A stretch of DNA of 64,000 nt from Tridacna crocea (Eukaryota; Mollusca; Bivalvia; Cardiida; Cardiidae), in assembly GCA_943736015.1 (NCBI GenBank), contig OX031069.1:37544728-37608727 (forward strand), written 5' to 3'. The position numbers were made by a program, and so were the translations under genes. This document shows positions 1 through 11,930 of the stretch, in pieces. Under the pieces are notes generated by a model. That model saw nothing but the letters and a program-made list of their open reading frames with translations, had not been told where the DNA came from and searched no databases. Each line of letters begins with the position of its first letter. The stretch's first letter is position 1.

Positions 1-419
1 TTTTATGATTGATTCCCTAGAATTACAGATGAGAAAATATAAAAGGTGTAATTACTTTGTCTGATATTTGCCATAGACTAGCATTACAGAAACTTTAAAA
101 TACTTATAATAAGCATCATGGTTCAGGCTCTGTGGTAAAAAAGAGATAAACGAATCTAAAAAAAATTCGATCCAAGTCAGCCTGCGCAGTCCGCGCAGGC
201 TGACCTGGGTCGAAACTTTTTGCAATTGATTAATCTGCATATCAAGGAGCAATACTTCTTCTTTATACTTTCGTTTGTAACACAAACTGTTTTATTATGG
301 AGCCACTGTTATGGATGTGATTACGTGCGTTGAATGATGCATCAATGATATGTATTAGACTCCCTTTCGCTAGAGTGTGAGCTATACCTTAAAACATTGT
401 GCAATGAAATTGTGACCTT
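1..419. repeat. Family C hairpin in otherwise plain sequence
   Basis: The only structure is a near-perfect inverted repeat at about 167-212, with core GCCTGCGCAGTCCGCGCAGG and arms reading TCGATCCAAGTCA and TGACCTGGGTCGA. This is family C, present in many copies in the window. I see no gene or exon in the rest. Confidence 0.7.
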
Positions 420-660
420 TCAAAAAAAGGGACCTTCTGGGAACTGCGAAAAGTGTCAACCCTGGTCAGACTGTGCGAATTGTGCAGGCTGACCAGGGTT
501 GACACTTTTCGCTTTAATGAAATTTTCTGTGTGAAAAGTTGTTATTTTACCTTGTTATAAAATCATTTTTGAATAATCAACTTAAAATGACCTTTACTAT
601 CATTGATCTGCTTTCATCTAATTGGTGTACAGAATTCCCAGGTGGTCCCTTTTTGCGTGA
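420..660. repeat. Family H repeat, copy 1 (about 240 bp)
   Basis: The ends are inverted: AAAAAGGGACC on the left and GGTCCCTTTTTGCG on the right. A hairpin at about 447-511 (GAAAAGTGTCAACCCTGG against CCAGGGTTGACACTTTTC) sits near the left end. A second, diverged copy in the same orientation is at 58775-59020. It looks like a non-autonomous DNA transposon. Confidence 0.7.
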
Positions 661-916
661 TGGGTCACATTTTTTTAATGTGAACTTCTAAAAATGTAAT
701 GGGACTGTCTTTGTCTTTTTCACTCACATATTTTGATCAATAGAAAGTTTGTTTTTAAGTTTTATCTTTCAAAGTTTACCTTATTCGTTTACTTATTTCA
801 CCAGACCATTGCTATATCCTGCTCTATTTTGTTGTATCCCTAGCTTGTTAGGACTTTTCATTTTTTACTTCAAAGCTGAAGGTACTGGATACAATTACTG
901 AAAGGAATATAGAATA
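661..916. other. Plain AT-rich sequence
   Basis: No reading frame, exon or repeat that I recognise. Confidence 0.4.
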
Positions 917-1475
917 CACTGAAACGGACCTCTAAAAGAGCACTTTTAAGCTGTAATTTCCCAGAGACCTTTTTTCGCGACCGCTGCATATAACAGGGAC
1001 AGCTTATTTGGTTTCATTTCTTTGCAGAATAATTGATCAGTCTGAAAACATACCTGAGCCAACATCTGAAGAGAACTCATTCAAGTTTTATCGCGGAAAG
1101 AAATATTTGCCGTTCATTTACTCAACATTGTCATTTGAAAAATCAAGTTTATGAAAACTTAAAGCCTGATTTTTTTCCGATTACATTTTTTCACAGAAAA
1201 TAAGTTTTATGTTTTTTCTTATTGCTTACAAAGGTTGAGTATTTTATGCTTCTCCTTTTAAACTGTTTTGATTTGTAGACACCACTCATGCGTAAACAAC
1301 TAGTTTTCCTTTTTTCGAAAAAAAGGGTCCTTCAGTTGACAAAATCCAGTATCTTTTCATCACAAGACCATGGTTAACGTCCAGATATATGTCACAATTT
1401 GTTTTTATTGACAGTTCTTTTACTTGCTCGAATTTATAGGGAAAACAAAAGTGGCCGTTTAGAGGTTCGTTTCAT
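917..1475. mobile_element. Family G MITE-like element, copy 1
   Basis: The terminal inverted repeats are CACTGAAACGGACCTCTAAA at the left and, on the opposite strand, a matching end reading GTGGCCGTTTAGAGGTTCG. Length is about 560 bp with no coding capacity. Copy 2 at 35339-35903 has the same ends and length. Confidence 0.72.
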
Positions 1476-1650
1476 TGTATGTAATAATCATAATCAAAGT
1501 TAACTAACTACTTATCCTAAGTAACGATGATAACTGTTTCGATGAGTATTGTACAAAAAGACGCCATGAGTGTGAAATTTCCTTCCCGAATCCAGTTTTG
1601 GTCAACGCTCATAGTTAACATTTATGCCACTGCATTTTACACGACAGGAG

Positions 1651-1917
1651 TTAAACCCTCAACGGCCCGCCCGGGTGGCTCAGTGGTGAGCGTGTTGGAC
1701 TCATGATCTGATGGTTGTGAGTTCGATAGTCGGTTGAGGCGAACTTTCTTTCCGGCGTATTTTCGCCTCTCACCTCTGCTGAAGCATGAGAGAAAAGTAG
1801 TCGGTGGCTTTGGAAAGAAAGTGGTGTTATTACCGGTATGAGAAAGCAAGGAAACACATGTGCATCACCGACCGCCATGATATGACCATAGCTGTTACAA
1901 CCAATTAAACCCTCAAC
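1651..1917 (+). mobile_element. tRNA-derived SINE with 13-bp target duplication
   Basis: A tRNA-like head starts at 1664 (GCCCGCCCGGGTGGCTCAGT), with an A-box-like TGGCTCAGTGGTGAGCG and a B-box-like GTGAGTTCGATAGTC, followed by an unrelated body to about 1904. The 13-bp sequence TTAAACCCTCAAC flanks it exactly at 1651-1663 and 1905-1917, which marks a retroposed insertion. RNA polymerase III would transcribe it from the internal promoter. The B box departs from GGTTCGANTCC, so this copy may be inactive. Confidence 0.85.
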
Positions 1918-1992
1918 TTGATGGAACTTTTAAACCCATAGTAAAAAACCTGAATCACATTATTTCAAAGCATTTTATGTTGGTGAAAAAAT

Positions 1993-2116
1993 GTCTCTAT
2001 CGGATTTTAGATCCAAGATCAGATTGCACGTTCTGTGCACGTTCTTTGCAGTCTGATCTTGACCTAACCTGTCTGCAAAAGATCAGTGAGTTGCGCAAAG
2101 CAACCTAAGGGTTAAG
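1993..2116. mobile_element. Family B hairpin MITE, degraded copy
   Basis: The core reads GATCCAAGATCAGATTGCACG, then a short spacer and the inverted GCAGTCTGATCTTGACCTA. It is followed by the family's tail, GATCAGTGAGTTGCGC. The centre carries an extra partial duplication of the loop (GTTCTGTGCACGTTCTTTGC). Confidence 0.7.
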
Positions 2117-2554
2117 TGGTAAGGGTCGAAGATATACCTTTTCAAGAACCTCAGCAATGAGAGGATCCTATTTCTTACTTTTGACATTTCAGACGAAATA
2201 TTGTTTGTTCAACTTGACAGATTTCTCGCTCAACAACAGAGACGCAATATAAATCTTTCTCCGTTGTTTATTGTGTCTGTAAAGCTGCAATATTGGCGCA
2301 TAAATCGCGTAAATCGTCTTCTTTACTGCTTACGTTCATTGAACATTTAAAGAGTGGCCTTATCCTTTGAGCGCTTTACTGTATAAGTTCCTGTATAAGT
2401 TTCTCTTTCAACGTCTTTCACTTTTTCTCAGAGGACAAGGTTTTACATTTCCAAATTAAAATTATTTATTGACAATAACTTAAATGACTATTTTACTTGC
2501 ATACTTAGAAGAAAAATGGTGTGGGAAAATAGTAAATTGTTTTAAAGCATTATT

Positions 2555-2618
2555 TCAATCTTTATAGATTTAAAATATATTCAAATTCAATCTTTATAGA
2601 TTTAAAATATATTCAAAT
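2555..2618. repeat. Tandem duplication of a 32-bp unit
   Basis: Two adjacent identical copies of an AT-rich unit beginning TCAATCTTTATAGATTTAAA. The rest of 2120-3340 shows no gene or known repeat. Confidence 0.9.
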
Positions 2619-3339
2619 TTTTTTTTCGGAGGAGCCTGTGTAGATCCATTTACTTATATTAAATTTTATAGATGTACTCCCTGTATTATCAATAAAACCC
2701 ATTGATTTCTATCAAAAACGGACAAAGTGCCTCAAAAATGACATCACACCATTTATGATATCAAACATGTACAAGATATGAAAATTCTAATGGGTATATT
2801 ACTCTAAAAACAGTGGAGGTTGTTTGATGAATATAGGTACAACATACAAATATACTTGAACATTTAGATGAATAATCATTGTCATAGCAGTCTTCAGAAA
2901 GCTTGATACATATATTATTCAATATTTTAATGACTTTTGCGATAGTTTCTATCCTGACATTAGCAGCCCATTGTCAACTACTGTAACTACAAAAAAATCA
3001 AATTCAAATGTCGGGTTAATCTGAAGAATTTAGCTTCACATATATGCGGTGAATTTTGTGAGATAGATGGAACTTCTGCAATGTTCAAATTTTCATACTT
3101 TCAAAAGGCAATAAAGACCTAGAGAACGTATATCTGACTAATATGATGTCCCCATCTTGGCCTACCGAAACCTAACAATGCTAATATCGATACAATGGCA
3201 GATCTGATCAAACAATATATATGACTCATAGTTAGAGAAATAGCCGATGGTGTTTGTTGTTTATCATTGGTTATACTGGACGAGATGTGATCCGTAAAAT
3301 ATAGTTCTAGATCCGTTTCCAAGAACGATTCATTAGAAC

Positions 3340-3512
3340 TTTTTTTGTCTTATTCTCCAAGACGCTCTGAATTTGAAAGTAGCAAAACTTCTAATTGGCT
3401 AAATCAATCAGAGATTGGCTAAACCAATCAGAAGTTTTGTTTCTTTCAAATGTAGAAATTTTTGAGAACAGGACTATAGACCTTCTTAAGAATGATGGGT
3501 GAATACAGACCC
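3340..3512. mobile_element. Family D hairpin MITE
   Basis: Inverted arms: TTTGAAAGTAGCAAAACTTC and ATTGGCTAAAT on the left, ATTGGCTAAACCAATCAGAA and TTTCTTTCAAATG on the right. It ends with the family tail TCTTAAGAATGATGGGTGAA. Other copies are near 10640, 32885, 38740, 41120 and 62436. Confidence 0.72.
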
Positions 3513-4035
3513 TCGTATCCATTATCAACAGTACTGTCTCCAGTTATTACTAAAATTTACAGTCATAAGATTGCATATTTTTACGAAGAATTACAATAAC
3601 ATCAAATAGCAATAGCCTCAGCATCAGTCATGAAAACCACATTTTATTCATTTAACAAAATCATTTCACACTATGTAGCTTTCACTTTGTTTTCATTTCT
3701 TTCGATGCTTTTGATTTGAACCTGTTCAAACATGTCTGAATTAAAATCGTTTTCTTAAATTACTTTTCGTTTGACAAGATCAAAACACTTCTTTTCATGT
3801 TTTTCGTTTGTCTCATGTTGTAATCTTGTCAGGAGGTATTCCGAAACGTTTCTGTAGCTGTTCTAAAAGTCACACTTCAGATTTCGTGAGCTCGGGGAGG
3901 TTTATTTCGTTCTACAAATAGTTTCTTTTGATTCGTTTTCCATGTTGCTATTCTATCACTTTGTATTGCGTTTCAGATTGAAAAAATCCCTATAAGGCAA
4001 ATTTTAGTTTCAAAAGTTTTATCTATTTCAATTTC
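3513..4035. other. No recognisable feature
   Basis: AT-rich sequence with no coding exon or known repeat visible. Confidence 0.35.
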
Positions 4036-4212
4036 GAGTATTTTCGTTTTTGTGTTTTGTACAAAAGTTCTTTGACCGAAGTCTGCTTGTGGTCGGTCAA
4101 AGATCTTTATTTACAATTGTTTTGAGTATTTGCGTTTTTTTCTTTTGTACTAAAGTTCTTTGACCGAAGTCTGCTTGTGGTCGGTCAAAGATCTTTGTTT
4201 ACAATTGTTTTG
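4036..4212. repeat. Two tandem 88-bp units, each with an internal hairpin
   Basis: The units start at 4036 and 4124. Each contains TCTTTGACCG and, 15 nt later, CGGTCAAAGA, which can fold into a hairpin with loop AAGTCTGCTTGTGGT. The stems are unchanged between copies while the T-rich flanks differ. Confidence 0.85.
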
Positions 4213-5560
4213 ACAGAAAAGACTTTTTTTGCATTTCTAGTTTAGAAAGCCTTAAACGACTTTAAATTGGTTTTGTCGTAAAGATCTGCACCGTTGTTTT
4301 CATCGTCAATTACTTAACAAATACTTTGTTTGTTTAAAGAACTTATTATCGTCATATTGCCTTATTATCAAAATACAGTTTCCTATTGGAAAACCTTAGG
4401 TTAGAGAGCTTGATACTTTTTTTTGATGGTTACTTTTGGACTAAACTTGTTGCATTGCCACTATAGCTGGAAAACTTTATTTTTTATTCTTTTATTGATG
4501 TTCAGGGAAAAAATGCTAAATTTCTATTTTGATGTTTGGCTTACAAATATCAAAACATGTTGTTGTTGCCGTTATTGTTGCTCTGTCGTTGGAAAACAGA
4601 GATCTAGCTATAAAACCCCGAAATCTAATGGAGATTTTTGTTGTACACAGCAATGATTTCTTTACACTTATATGCCTGAAAGAGTCAGTCTCATTTTGTC
4701 TCCAGATTTATCATTCTAAAAGCTTTAAACGTAGTTGTTGTGCACAGTTCGATTTTTGTTGTTGTTGTTATAGTTGTTACTGCGGTTAATAGAAAGGTGT
4801 GCTGATCTTGGACTTAACACAAACCTACCCATGCTGTTTCATGAGATAGTACTGCTCAGAAACATACTTCTGTAGTGTAATTGCTTTTCAAAGTAACTCG
4901 AAAAATACACACAACCTCACAATGATTTATGCTTTAGGCGTTATTTCTCTAAAATACTTATTTTCCGGCATTTTCGCTGATAAATGTATACATCTCTAAG
5001 TTAATCTTCTTGTAAACAGTGGTGCAACTTAAGAATTGTCTTAATATGAACATAACCTGCTTTTCTTAACTATTCTTTTTCTTCTTTAGTTTCTTTTGCG
5101 CTATCGGTTTTCCCCGAAAATGTTCTGTTTTTAATAAACGTGGCAGTCAGTCTGATTATGGAGTAATGATGTATCTAATGAAATGTCGTATCACTGAGAT
5201 ACGTTACGTCCCTTAAGGGAGGATGACGGGGATTTAATTTGCCACCTTATACAGGAAAGTTAAGCCTCGTATCATCTTCCCTCTCTCTGTAGACTCATAG
5301 GTTATTAAAACCTTACAATAGTGTGACAATACTTTAATCAGTTAGAAGAAGAATAGAACAGAACACGTCTATCCTTTCTACTTGAATCTAACATGTATAT
5401 GATAAGAGAAATGTACATGAAAATAGAACACCACAGCTTATTTTAAATGCAAGTGAATGACCTTCGACATAAGTCAACTCGTACCCTGCTAAGGAAGTGA
5501 AATGAAATATTCAAGGAGTTAGAAAGAATATGAGAACAATGCTATTTCAAACCTAATTTT
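4213..5560. other. Intergenic sequence, T/G-rich, no gene
   Basis: Contains short TTG-rich runs around 4556-4590 and 4735-4790 that give cysteine-rich spurious frames. No exon or repeat copy that I can support. Confidence 0.35.
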
Positions 5561-5685
5561 CGGGAAAAATATCTCCTTATTGGACAGTGTAGATTCAATA
5601 TCAGTCTGCACTTTCTGTGCTGTCTGAACTTGAATCTACACTGTCCGCAAATGGGCGTGAGTCATACTTACCAGCCCACGGGTTA
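5561..5685. mobile_element. Family B hairpin MITE
   Basis: Left arm GGACAGTGTAGATTCAA, right arm TTGAATCTACACTGTCC, flanked by the family's ATCTCCTTATT and GGGCGTGAGTCA ends. The arms have kept pairing after a change shared by both (GATTCAA instead of GATCCAA). Confidence 0.78.
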
Positions 5686-6154
5686 TTTTTTTCAGTTTTA
5701 ACAACTTTGATTGTTTGAGGCTTCTAACCCTTTACAAGAGAATGTAGTGTTTCAACAGCCGTTAATATAAAAAGGCGTTTTAAAAGGAGAAAAGGGTGTT
5801 TACCAAAAGACAGATGTTTGTCCTTTCTCTACAATGCTTTTATACCTTTATAAAAGAAATTTCAGTGTAAGAGCAGGACATCTAAACGTATTGTTTTCTC
5901 CTTCTGCACTGCAATGGTTTAAAGACGCGTCTATACCCGTTTTCATTCAGTTTTGTATGCAATTTTATCAAAGCTTTATTTTATGGAATTATACAATTCT
6001 TTTGACTTCGTGCTAAATGTTGCCTCTGACAGTTGCAAGGTTGCACAGATTACGACGGATAGAAAACACATTTCATTCTATTGCAGCTAGTCATTGACAT
6101 AACAACCACAGTAAGCTTCAGGTTTAGATACAGCACAAATTCCTGGCGTTTCTT

Positions 6155-6911
6155 TATCCCATGTCGAGTTTTTGTGGTATTTGTCGAAGACAATACCACT
6201 ATGAGTTCAATATTGAATTTTGAAGATCATTTGTCGTATTTTGTGCAAAGCTGAAGACAGTAAACCAAATTAAACACATTTTTTTTCATGCACATCAGTT
6301 TTTCGGTAGTTCTTAGATATGTAATTGGAAATGGCATGTTAAAATGCAATGGGTGAGGCCATCGATTGTTAAATAATAATTTTAGACTGAAGGAAGCCTC
6401 ATTTGCTCATAGTCTTTTATTTGCTCAATGATACAAAATTCGTCTAGCGATCGCTTGGCCCTGGGATTTTTTGTTCCAAAAGCAATTCGTCCAGTGAATT
6501 TTTTATCCCATGATTGCGCGCTACTTCTGTTGATTGGCTATGAATATTTATAAATCGAAATAATTGATTGTCATGAGTGAATTAAATGTTAACGAGCAAA
6601 GATATTTCAAAATCATAGTTTTCAGGTTCAAAATTAATCTTATTCGTTATATTCTTATGGTTTCTCTCTCTGTTCGTCATGCATCCTACTGTCAAGGGAC
6701 GTTACTCCTTGCTCCAGCTAATGATTAAAGGAAGACCATTGGTACACAAATAAACTTTGTCGTGAGTACTTTCTCTTCAACCAAAAAGGTTGCTTAGTAG
6801 GTTGACCTTCAAGCCAATATTTGAATAATATATCTCTTTCTTTCAGATATTAATTCCATACAACGGCTTCCTTGACGAATACCACTTCAGTGTTCTCAAC
6901 GTTTTGATTTA
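6155..6911. mobile_element. Family I element, copy 1 (about 750 bp)
   Basis: Matches 14737-15460 on the opposite strand over most of its length. Shared landmarks are GTGGTATTTGTCGAAG, TTTTGTGCAAAGC, GGTGAGGCCATCGAT, GCATCCTACTGTCAAGGGAC and the end GTTCTCAACG. The terminal 100 bp alone recur at 8540-8690 and 63272-63348. It has no long reading frame; probably a non-autonomous DNA transposon. Confidence 0.68.
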
Positions 6912-7234
6912 TCTACATTTTCCAAACTATCAAGATTAAACACATTGTAACGTTTTAACAGCGTTTGTTTACTCTCTGGCTGCAAGGGTGCATCTCTAAA
7001 TTTTGAAGCCGGACACACAACTTCGAGTCATGTTTTATGAAAAAGCATCTGAACAAGTATCAACCCATGTTAGTTTTGGGGAGGGGGGAGGCTTACACTA
7101 GTCGAAACTTTTTCCTATGTGTAAATTTTGTCAATCTCCGTAGACCATACTATCCCATTATCTAGTCAATTGTTACACAAAATTGATTTTATATAGCCAT
7201 AATAAATAAGCCGAGCTTTGGCAATAGGGGATTT
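6912..7234. other. No recognisable feature
   Basis: Short flank between repeats with a G-rich run near 7078; nothing coding. Confidence 0.35.
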
Positions 7235-7520
7235 AATGTGTGACCGTGATGCACAATACCAAGCAAGCCACCAAAGTACTCATGGATCAAAAATGGCCAC
7301 ATTTTTCATAAATTACCTAATCATGAGGTAACCTGGACCTTGGACATACAGAAAATTGACCATTGCAAAAAGTATTGACCAAGGTCAGCCTGCGCGGACT
7401 GCGCAGGCTGACCTGGGTTGATACTTTTCGCAGCATTTTTTGAAACCCTATCTCGGAGCATGAGTCATATGGAATGACTTGCTTGATGTAATGCGCCACG
7501 GAGATATATCAAGGACCCTT
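7235..7520. mobile_element. Family C element, long form
   Basis: The central hairpin at about 7378-7420 reads AGGTCAGCCTGCGCGG against CTGCGCAGGCTGACCT. Outer segments include a TCATGAGGTAACCTGG block on the left. This long form is also at 26515, 34640 and 54290, showing that the hairpin is the middle of a roughly 250-bp element. Confidence 0.72.
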
Positions 7521-8539
7521 TTGCAAGAGCATGCGTCAATTTTTCTTGGGGCAAGAGTATATATCTGGATACCAAGACAGTATATATCAAGACTTCAGAC
7601 AGTCAAATTACTTCTATTCGCGGTGAACATCATTTTATTTTCCATATCTAAATCGACTGCAGAGACGCCTTTATGACATTTTCCAATATATTCACCAATT
7701 TTAATGTCCCATCGTGCCCATTTGCCGTATGCAATATTGTAATTGTCGAAGCAAGAGGCACGTTCAATGTCAAATTGAATTAAAGATCAACCGCTAGAAA
7801 TGTATTTGTTTTTGATAGTAAAATGTGTATTTCTTTAGGAAAGATATCGTCATTTTTGTCCTTAATTTTAAAGACATTTCACAGTGCCATCCAATAATGA
7901 AACAGTTACATAAACTACCAAATGACAGAAAGAAACATTACAGTAAATCTTTATGGATACCTTTTTAAAGCCTTTTCACGATCTCAAAGCAGTAGTCAAA
8001 TATTACTAAGAAAAGATCTATCAGAAAAAGAAACCTCAAAATGAATCCTTTGTGATTTCTCGCTTGGTGCACCGATCAGGTAGGAGGATCTTTGGGCAAG
8101 GCTCTATAGAACCCCTGCCAAGCTCTGTTAAAACTAGGAAGCATTGAATAAGTAAATCTGTTGGCTTAATATGCCTTAAATATTTTTGAAAAAAACGTCA
8201 ACCACATAAGTTGACTGATATCATTCGTACGTAATTGTTGATGTCATGGTTTTCGAGCGAAATGTTTATTGGCATTACCGTAAAAAGAGCTTGCCTCAAC
8301 GAAAACTAGATTTGACTTTCGATCGTATAACTTTTAGAACATGTGATTAATAGGACAGAATAACTATTTGTACCCTTTTTGATATTCAGTATGAATGAAA
8401 GTATAATATCATGCATTAGTAATACTAGTTATAATACCAAGACAGTGTATGATCGGGGCCCAGCATTAACCATTGTAGCAAATTAGAGCAGTTTTTCATT
8501 TCTAGAAGAGAAATCTAGATAGTCTTGAAAACTTAGATA
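7521..8539. other. No recognisable feature
   Basis: About 1 kb of AT-rich sequence without exon signatures or known repeats. Confidence 0.35.
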
Positions 8540-8690
8540 AATCAAAACGTTGAGAACGCTGAAGTGGTATTTGTCAAGGAAGCCAATGTGTGGAATTAAT
8601 GATTGAAAGAAAGAGATATTTTATTCAAATATTGGTTTGAAAGTCAACCTGAACAACACCGGCGAGATTTCTTAAATGGTCATTTATTTG
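8540..8690. repeat. Family I terminal fragment
   Basis: Begins ATCAAAACGTTGAGAACGCT and continues through GTGGTATTTGTCAAGGAAGC, matching the start of the copy at 14737. Only the end of the element is present. Confidence 0.65.
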
Positions 8691-9295
8691 GGATTATTGA
8701 CTGCCCGCCGTTCGGACGGACCAGTATGGAAATAACCGTCGACATAACTTCTTCCTGCGAATAAAATCTATCAATGAAAAAAAAAAACGAATTTAAACAA
8801 TACGAGGTAGAGTTTCAAAATCTTCGTTTATACCTCGCAAGGATTGTTCAAACCTAACTCTCAAAGAACCGGAAAGCATCGTAGCAAATGAAAAAAAAGT
8901 GCTCTTGATGAGCAATTGTTTGTTTGCATCCGTGTTTTTCTCATGAGAACAAGCGTAGCGTGGCGATTAAGATTCTTGACCTTTTGGGCTGTTTATTGCG
9001 GAGTTAATCCTAGTGCCACACAACCCAAAGGCTTAAAAGCAGGACTTGACATATTGTTTCTATACTATTGGTAGCGTATAGTAGTCAAATAGCTTAACAT
9101 GATATTCACTCAAGCGTACGTGGTATAAACGTTTTTCTTCAGCCGTGGCGTATTTACTAAAAGCATTACTCATCTAGTTTTAAATACAGTTCATATGTTT
9201 GTTATACATAAAAATATTGGTAAGGACGTGTGACAGAATCGTCTGATTTATTTCTCGCGTTTATTTCTTTTTTGACCCTTATCCTGGTAAATAGA
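8691..9295. other. No recognisable feature
   Basis: No gene. It includes a short A-run near 8778 and ordinary AT-rich sequence. Confidence 0.35.
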
Positions 9296-9522
9296 TTAAC
9301 TCTTTACCACACAATCCTGACTTTTGACGACCAAGAGAAAGAGAGCTTCTGAAAACAATGTAGAAAAAGGAGAAATGCTGGTAACCAGCAATTTCTCCTT
9401 TTCCCACAATGTTTCTACCCTTCCCAAATTAAATTTCAATTTTTGAGTCACATTTATTTTGTCGTCTGTAACTGCTTTCAATTTCGACAAGTCAAAACTT
9501 TTGTCGTTTGGTATGGAGTTAA
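9296..9522. mobile_element. Family A MITE, TTAA-flanked
   Basis: TTAA at 9296-9299 and 9519-9522 bracket an element starting CTCTTTACCACACAATCC and ending GTCGTTTGGTATGGAG. The central hairpin is GGAGAAATGCTGGTAACC followed by AGCAATTTCTCC. TTAA target sites with short terminal inverted repeats are typical of piggyBac-related MITEs. Confidence 0.85.
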
Positions 9523-9584
9523 AAAACACTTTGAGGCAGATAGTAAAAACCCGAATAAAGCTATTCAAACTTATCTTTTAGAGA

Positions 9585-9695
9585 TAAATATCCTCTTATC
9601 GGACAGTGTATAATCAAGATCGGACTGCAAGTTCTGTGCAGTTAGATCTTGATCTGCAACAGGTCAGTGAGTCGGGCTATAGGTAAAGCAAGGGA
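9585..9695. mobile_element. Family B hairpin MITE, degraded
   Basis: ATCCTCTTATCGGACAGTGT, then GATCGGACTGCAAGTTCTG, then GATCTTGATCTGC and the family tail GGTCAGTGAGTCG. Confidence 0.65.
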
Positions 9696-10439
9696 TAAAG
9701 GCAATAACGAAATTACTTTTGTATTTTATCTTCTTAGAAAAGATATGTCATAGTCCCAAACTGGAAGCTAGGCAGATCCAGAATAGACCTACATTACCAT
9801 ACACCAAACTGGAATTCTGTTCGGACCACAATCTACCTACAACAAACTGGAATATTTTCTCGTTGAATATAGTGCGACTTCTTATAAACAATCTTATTTA
9901 ACTTAAAGCCCAAAAATAAAAGAAGCTTTAATTAGAAATTCATATTAAAATTAAATTTTGAATATTTTGCACTTTAGCAAAAACTAATATTAAAAAAGGA
10001 GCAATTGTGGGGGAAAATACCCCTTATTTGTAAAAATAATCATGTTGATTAATATGACTAAAACAAAAAATAAAATACAAAACAATCCATTTTGGTCTGG
10101 ACTATATTCTAATTCTAATTTGGTCTAGACAGATTCCAGATCTGCCTAGAAAACGCAATATTTTATGAAGTTCGCGGATCTGTTTAATCTCGCGTATTCA
10201 TATGTTTTGTAAACTGCCAATATTAAAGCTAAGGAGATATTCGATGGTGTAAATCAGACACCATGAAGATAGGTGAATGATGTACCTAATAATAGTGAGA
10301 CTGACACTTGAATTGATGATATACGATATCTAATCCTGTCTCATTTCTGTTGTTTTTTCTTGTTTCCGAAGTGATATAGGTTCGTATGTACCTACCATTC
10401 CGATTTTCATTTAAAACTTTTCGGCGCAATAGGGTAAAA

Positions 10440-10512
10440 CAGTGTCGATTGCAGAGGACATAGACTAAGATCAGTGTGCACAGAATGTGCAGTCTGATCT
10501 TGATCTATATCA
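10440..10512. repeat. Family B hairpin core fragment
   Basis: ACTAAGATCAGTGTGCACAG and TGTGCAGTCTGATCTTGATC form the hairpin; the outer ends are lost. The 700 bp to its left show no gene. Confidence 0.6.
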
Positions 10513-10639
10513 ACTGCTTGTGTAGTCAAACAAATACAATCAAAATCTTTCTAAGTTTCAATGGATTGTATTTAAAGCTGCCGAAAGAGGTCGTGTTCAT
10601 TCATTTGGCGCTGATAGACTTAAATCTAATTCAAGATTT

Positions 10640-10780
10640 TAGAAAGATATCCAAGTTTCTAAATCTAAAAATAAAGCAGCTTCTGATTTGCTAAAGAACA
10701 TGTTTGGTTTAGCTAATCAGAAGGTTCGTTACTGTCAAATTTAGGAAACTCTCTAGAATAAGATAATGAAAGGTGGTTAA
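10640..10780. mobile_element. Family D hairpin MITE
   Basis: CTTCTGATTTGCTAAAG and TTTAGCTAATCAGAAGG form the inverted core. Outer sequence TCTAGAATAAG matches the family; the left end is diverged. Confidence 0.6.
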
Positions 10781-11149
10781 ATGGTTTAACAATACAGATC
10801 TTGATTACAAATGGGCCATAAAAGTTGGACGATGAGCTCAAGTCTGCTACAGATTGACTTCTGACTTTCCATTTTTGCCGATGGGTATAAGATTTCCAAC
10901 AAAAAGTAAGAGCAAAAAAGAGTAAGAGCTGACTAAATGACAGTTACAATTCACCTGACAAAGGTTTATACTGCCAAAAAATGAAAGAGGAAATTTTGAA
11001 CTGTATAGAAAAATACCGAGTTCTACGAACTTATTGACCTCCCCTCGTATCTGGTGGTAGTTTTTGCATCTTCTGATCAATAATTTGTGATATATGTATT
11101 TATTTGTTAAAAACGAATCTGACATTAGTTGGCATTCTTATTTGTACAT

Positions 11150-11345
11150 TATTAGTTGTACGGTCAGGTGGCAGGGATCTTGGAAACTTGTATACGGTTG
11201 TGGCTAATTATGTCGTCCCGAGCTGTGGAATTCACTTTTTGGGGGGTGTTTTGTTGAAAGAGTAGTTATGTATACAGAGCCCCCGAAAAGGAAACTGCTC
11301 TTACGTGGAATATAATTATGTTCGTGGCATATTTTAAGAGATTGC
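11150..11345. repeat. Family F fragment
   Basis: GTTGTACGGTCAGGTGGCAG followed by GGAAACTTG and GGTTGTGG matches the outer segments of the two larger family F copies at 26788 and 55880. Confidence 0.6.
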
Positions 11346-11716
11346 CAGGAATTTCTTTTCGGTATGATTAATTCGATTTTTCACAGATACTTATATCTGT
11401 AACCTGAAAAATTCTACAAAATTCTGGTTGAATCGATACGAAGAAAAAATAAAAGTGATCGTCAGAAGGATATCTTGATTTGCCAATTGAATGTCAAGTT
11501 CTTGATTTCATCCGTTTTCTAAAAATCAACAGTTTTACTGTTTATTTGGTTGTCTGATTGGAAAGGTCCACTTTATTTACTTAGTAAACTTGAGGTAACA
11601 AGATAAGTGTACTTCATTATCCGTCCGCCATTAAAAAAAGAACCAGGGACAAATAATCAATCCTAAGGTCGTTTCACTAATTAAAGCGTCTTCATTTAGA
11701 TGGCAATATGAGATAC

Positions 11717-11930
11717 TTAACTCTTTACCACTCAATCCCTGAAAAGAGATGGCTTTTGAAAACATTCTGGTGAAAAGAGAAAATGCTGGTTACCAACATA
11801 TTCTCCTTTTTTTCACTATGTTTTCTACCATATCAAAGACAAATTCCATTCATTAAGCCATATCTGAATTGCCTGTTGCGTTCGCGTTCAATTTGGATAA
11901 GTCTAGATTTTTTTACGTCAAAGCCCTTAA
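11717..11930. mobile_element. Family A MITE, head-to-head with next copy
   Basis: TTAA at 11717 then CTCTTTACCACTCAATCCC, with the hairpin core GAGAAAATGCTGG and a diverged right half ending at TTAA 11927-11930. That TTAA is shared with the inverted copy that follows. Confidence 0.75.
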
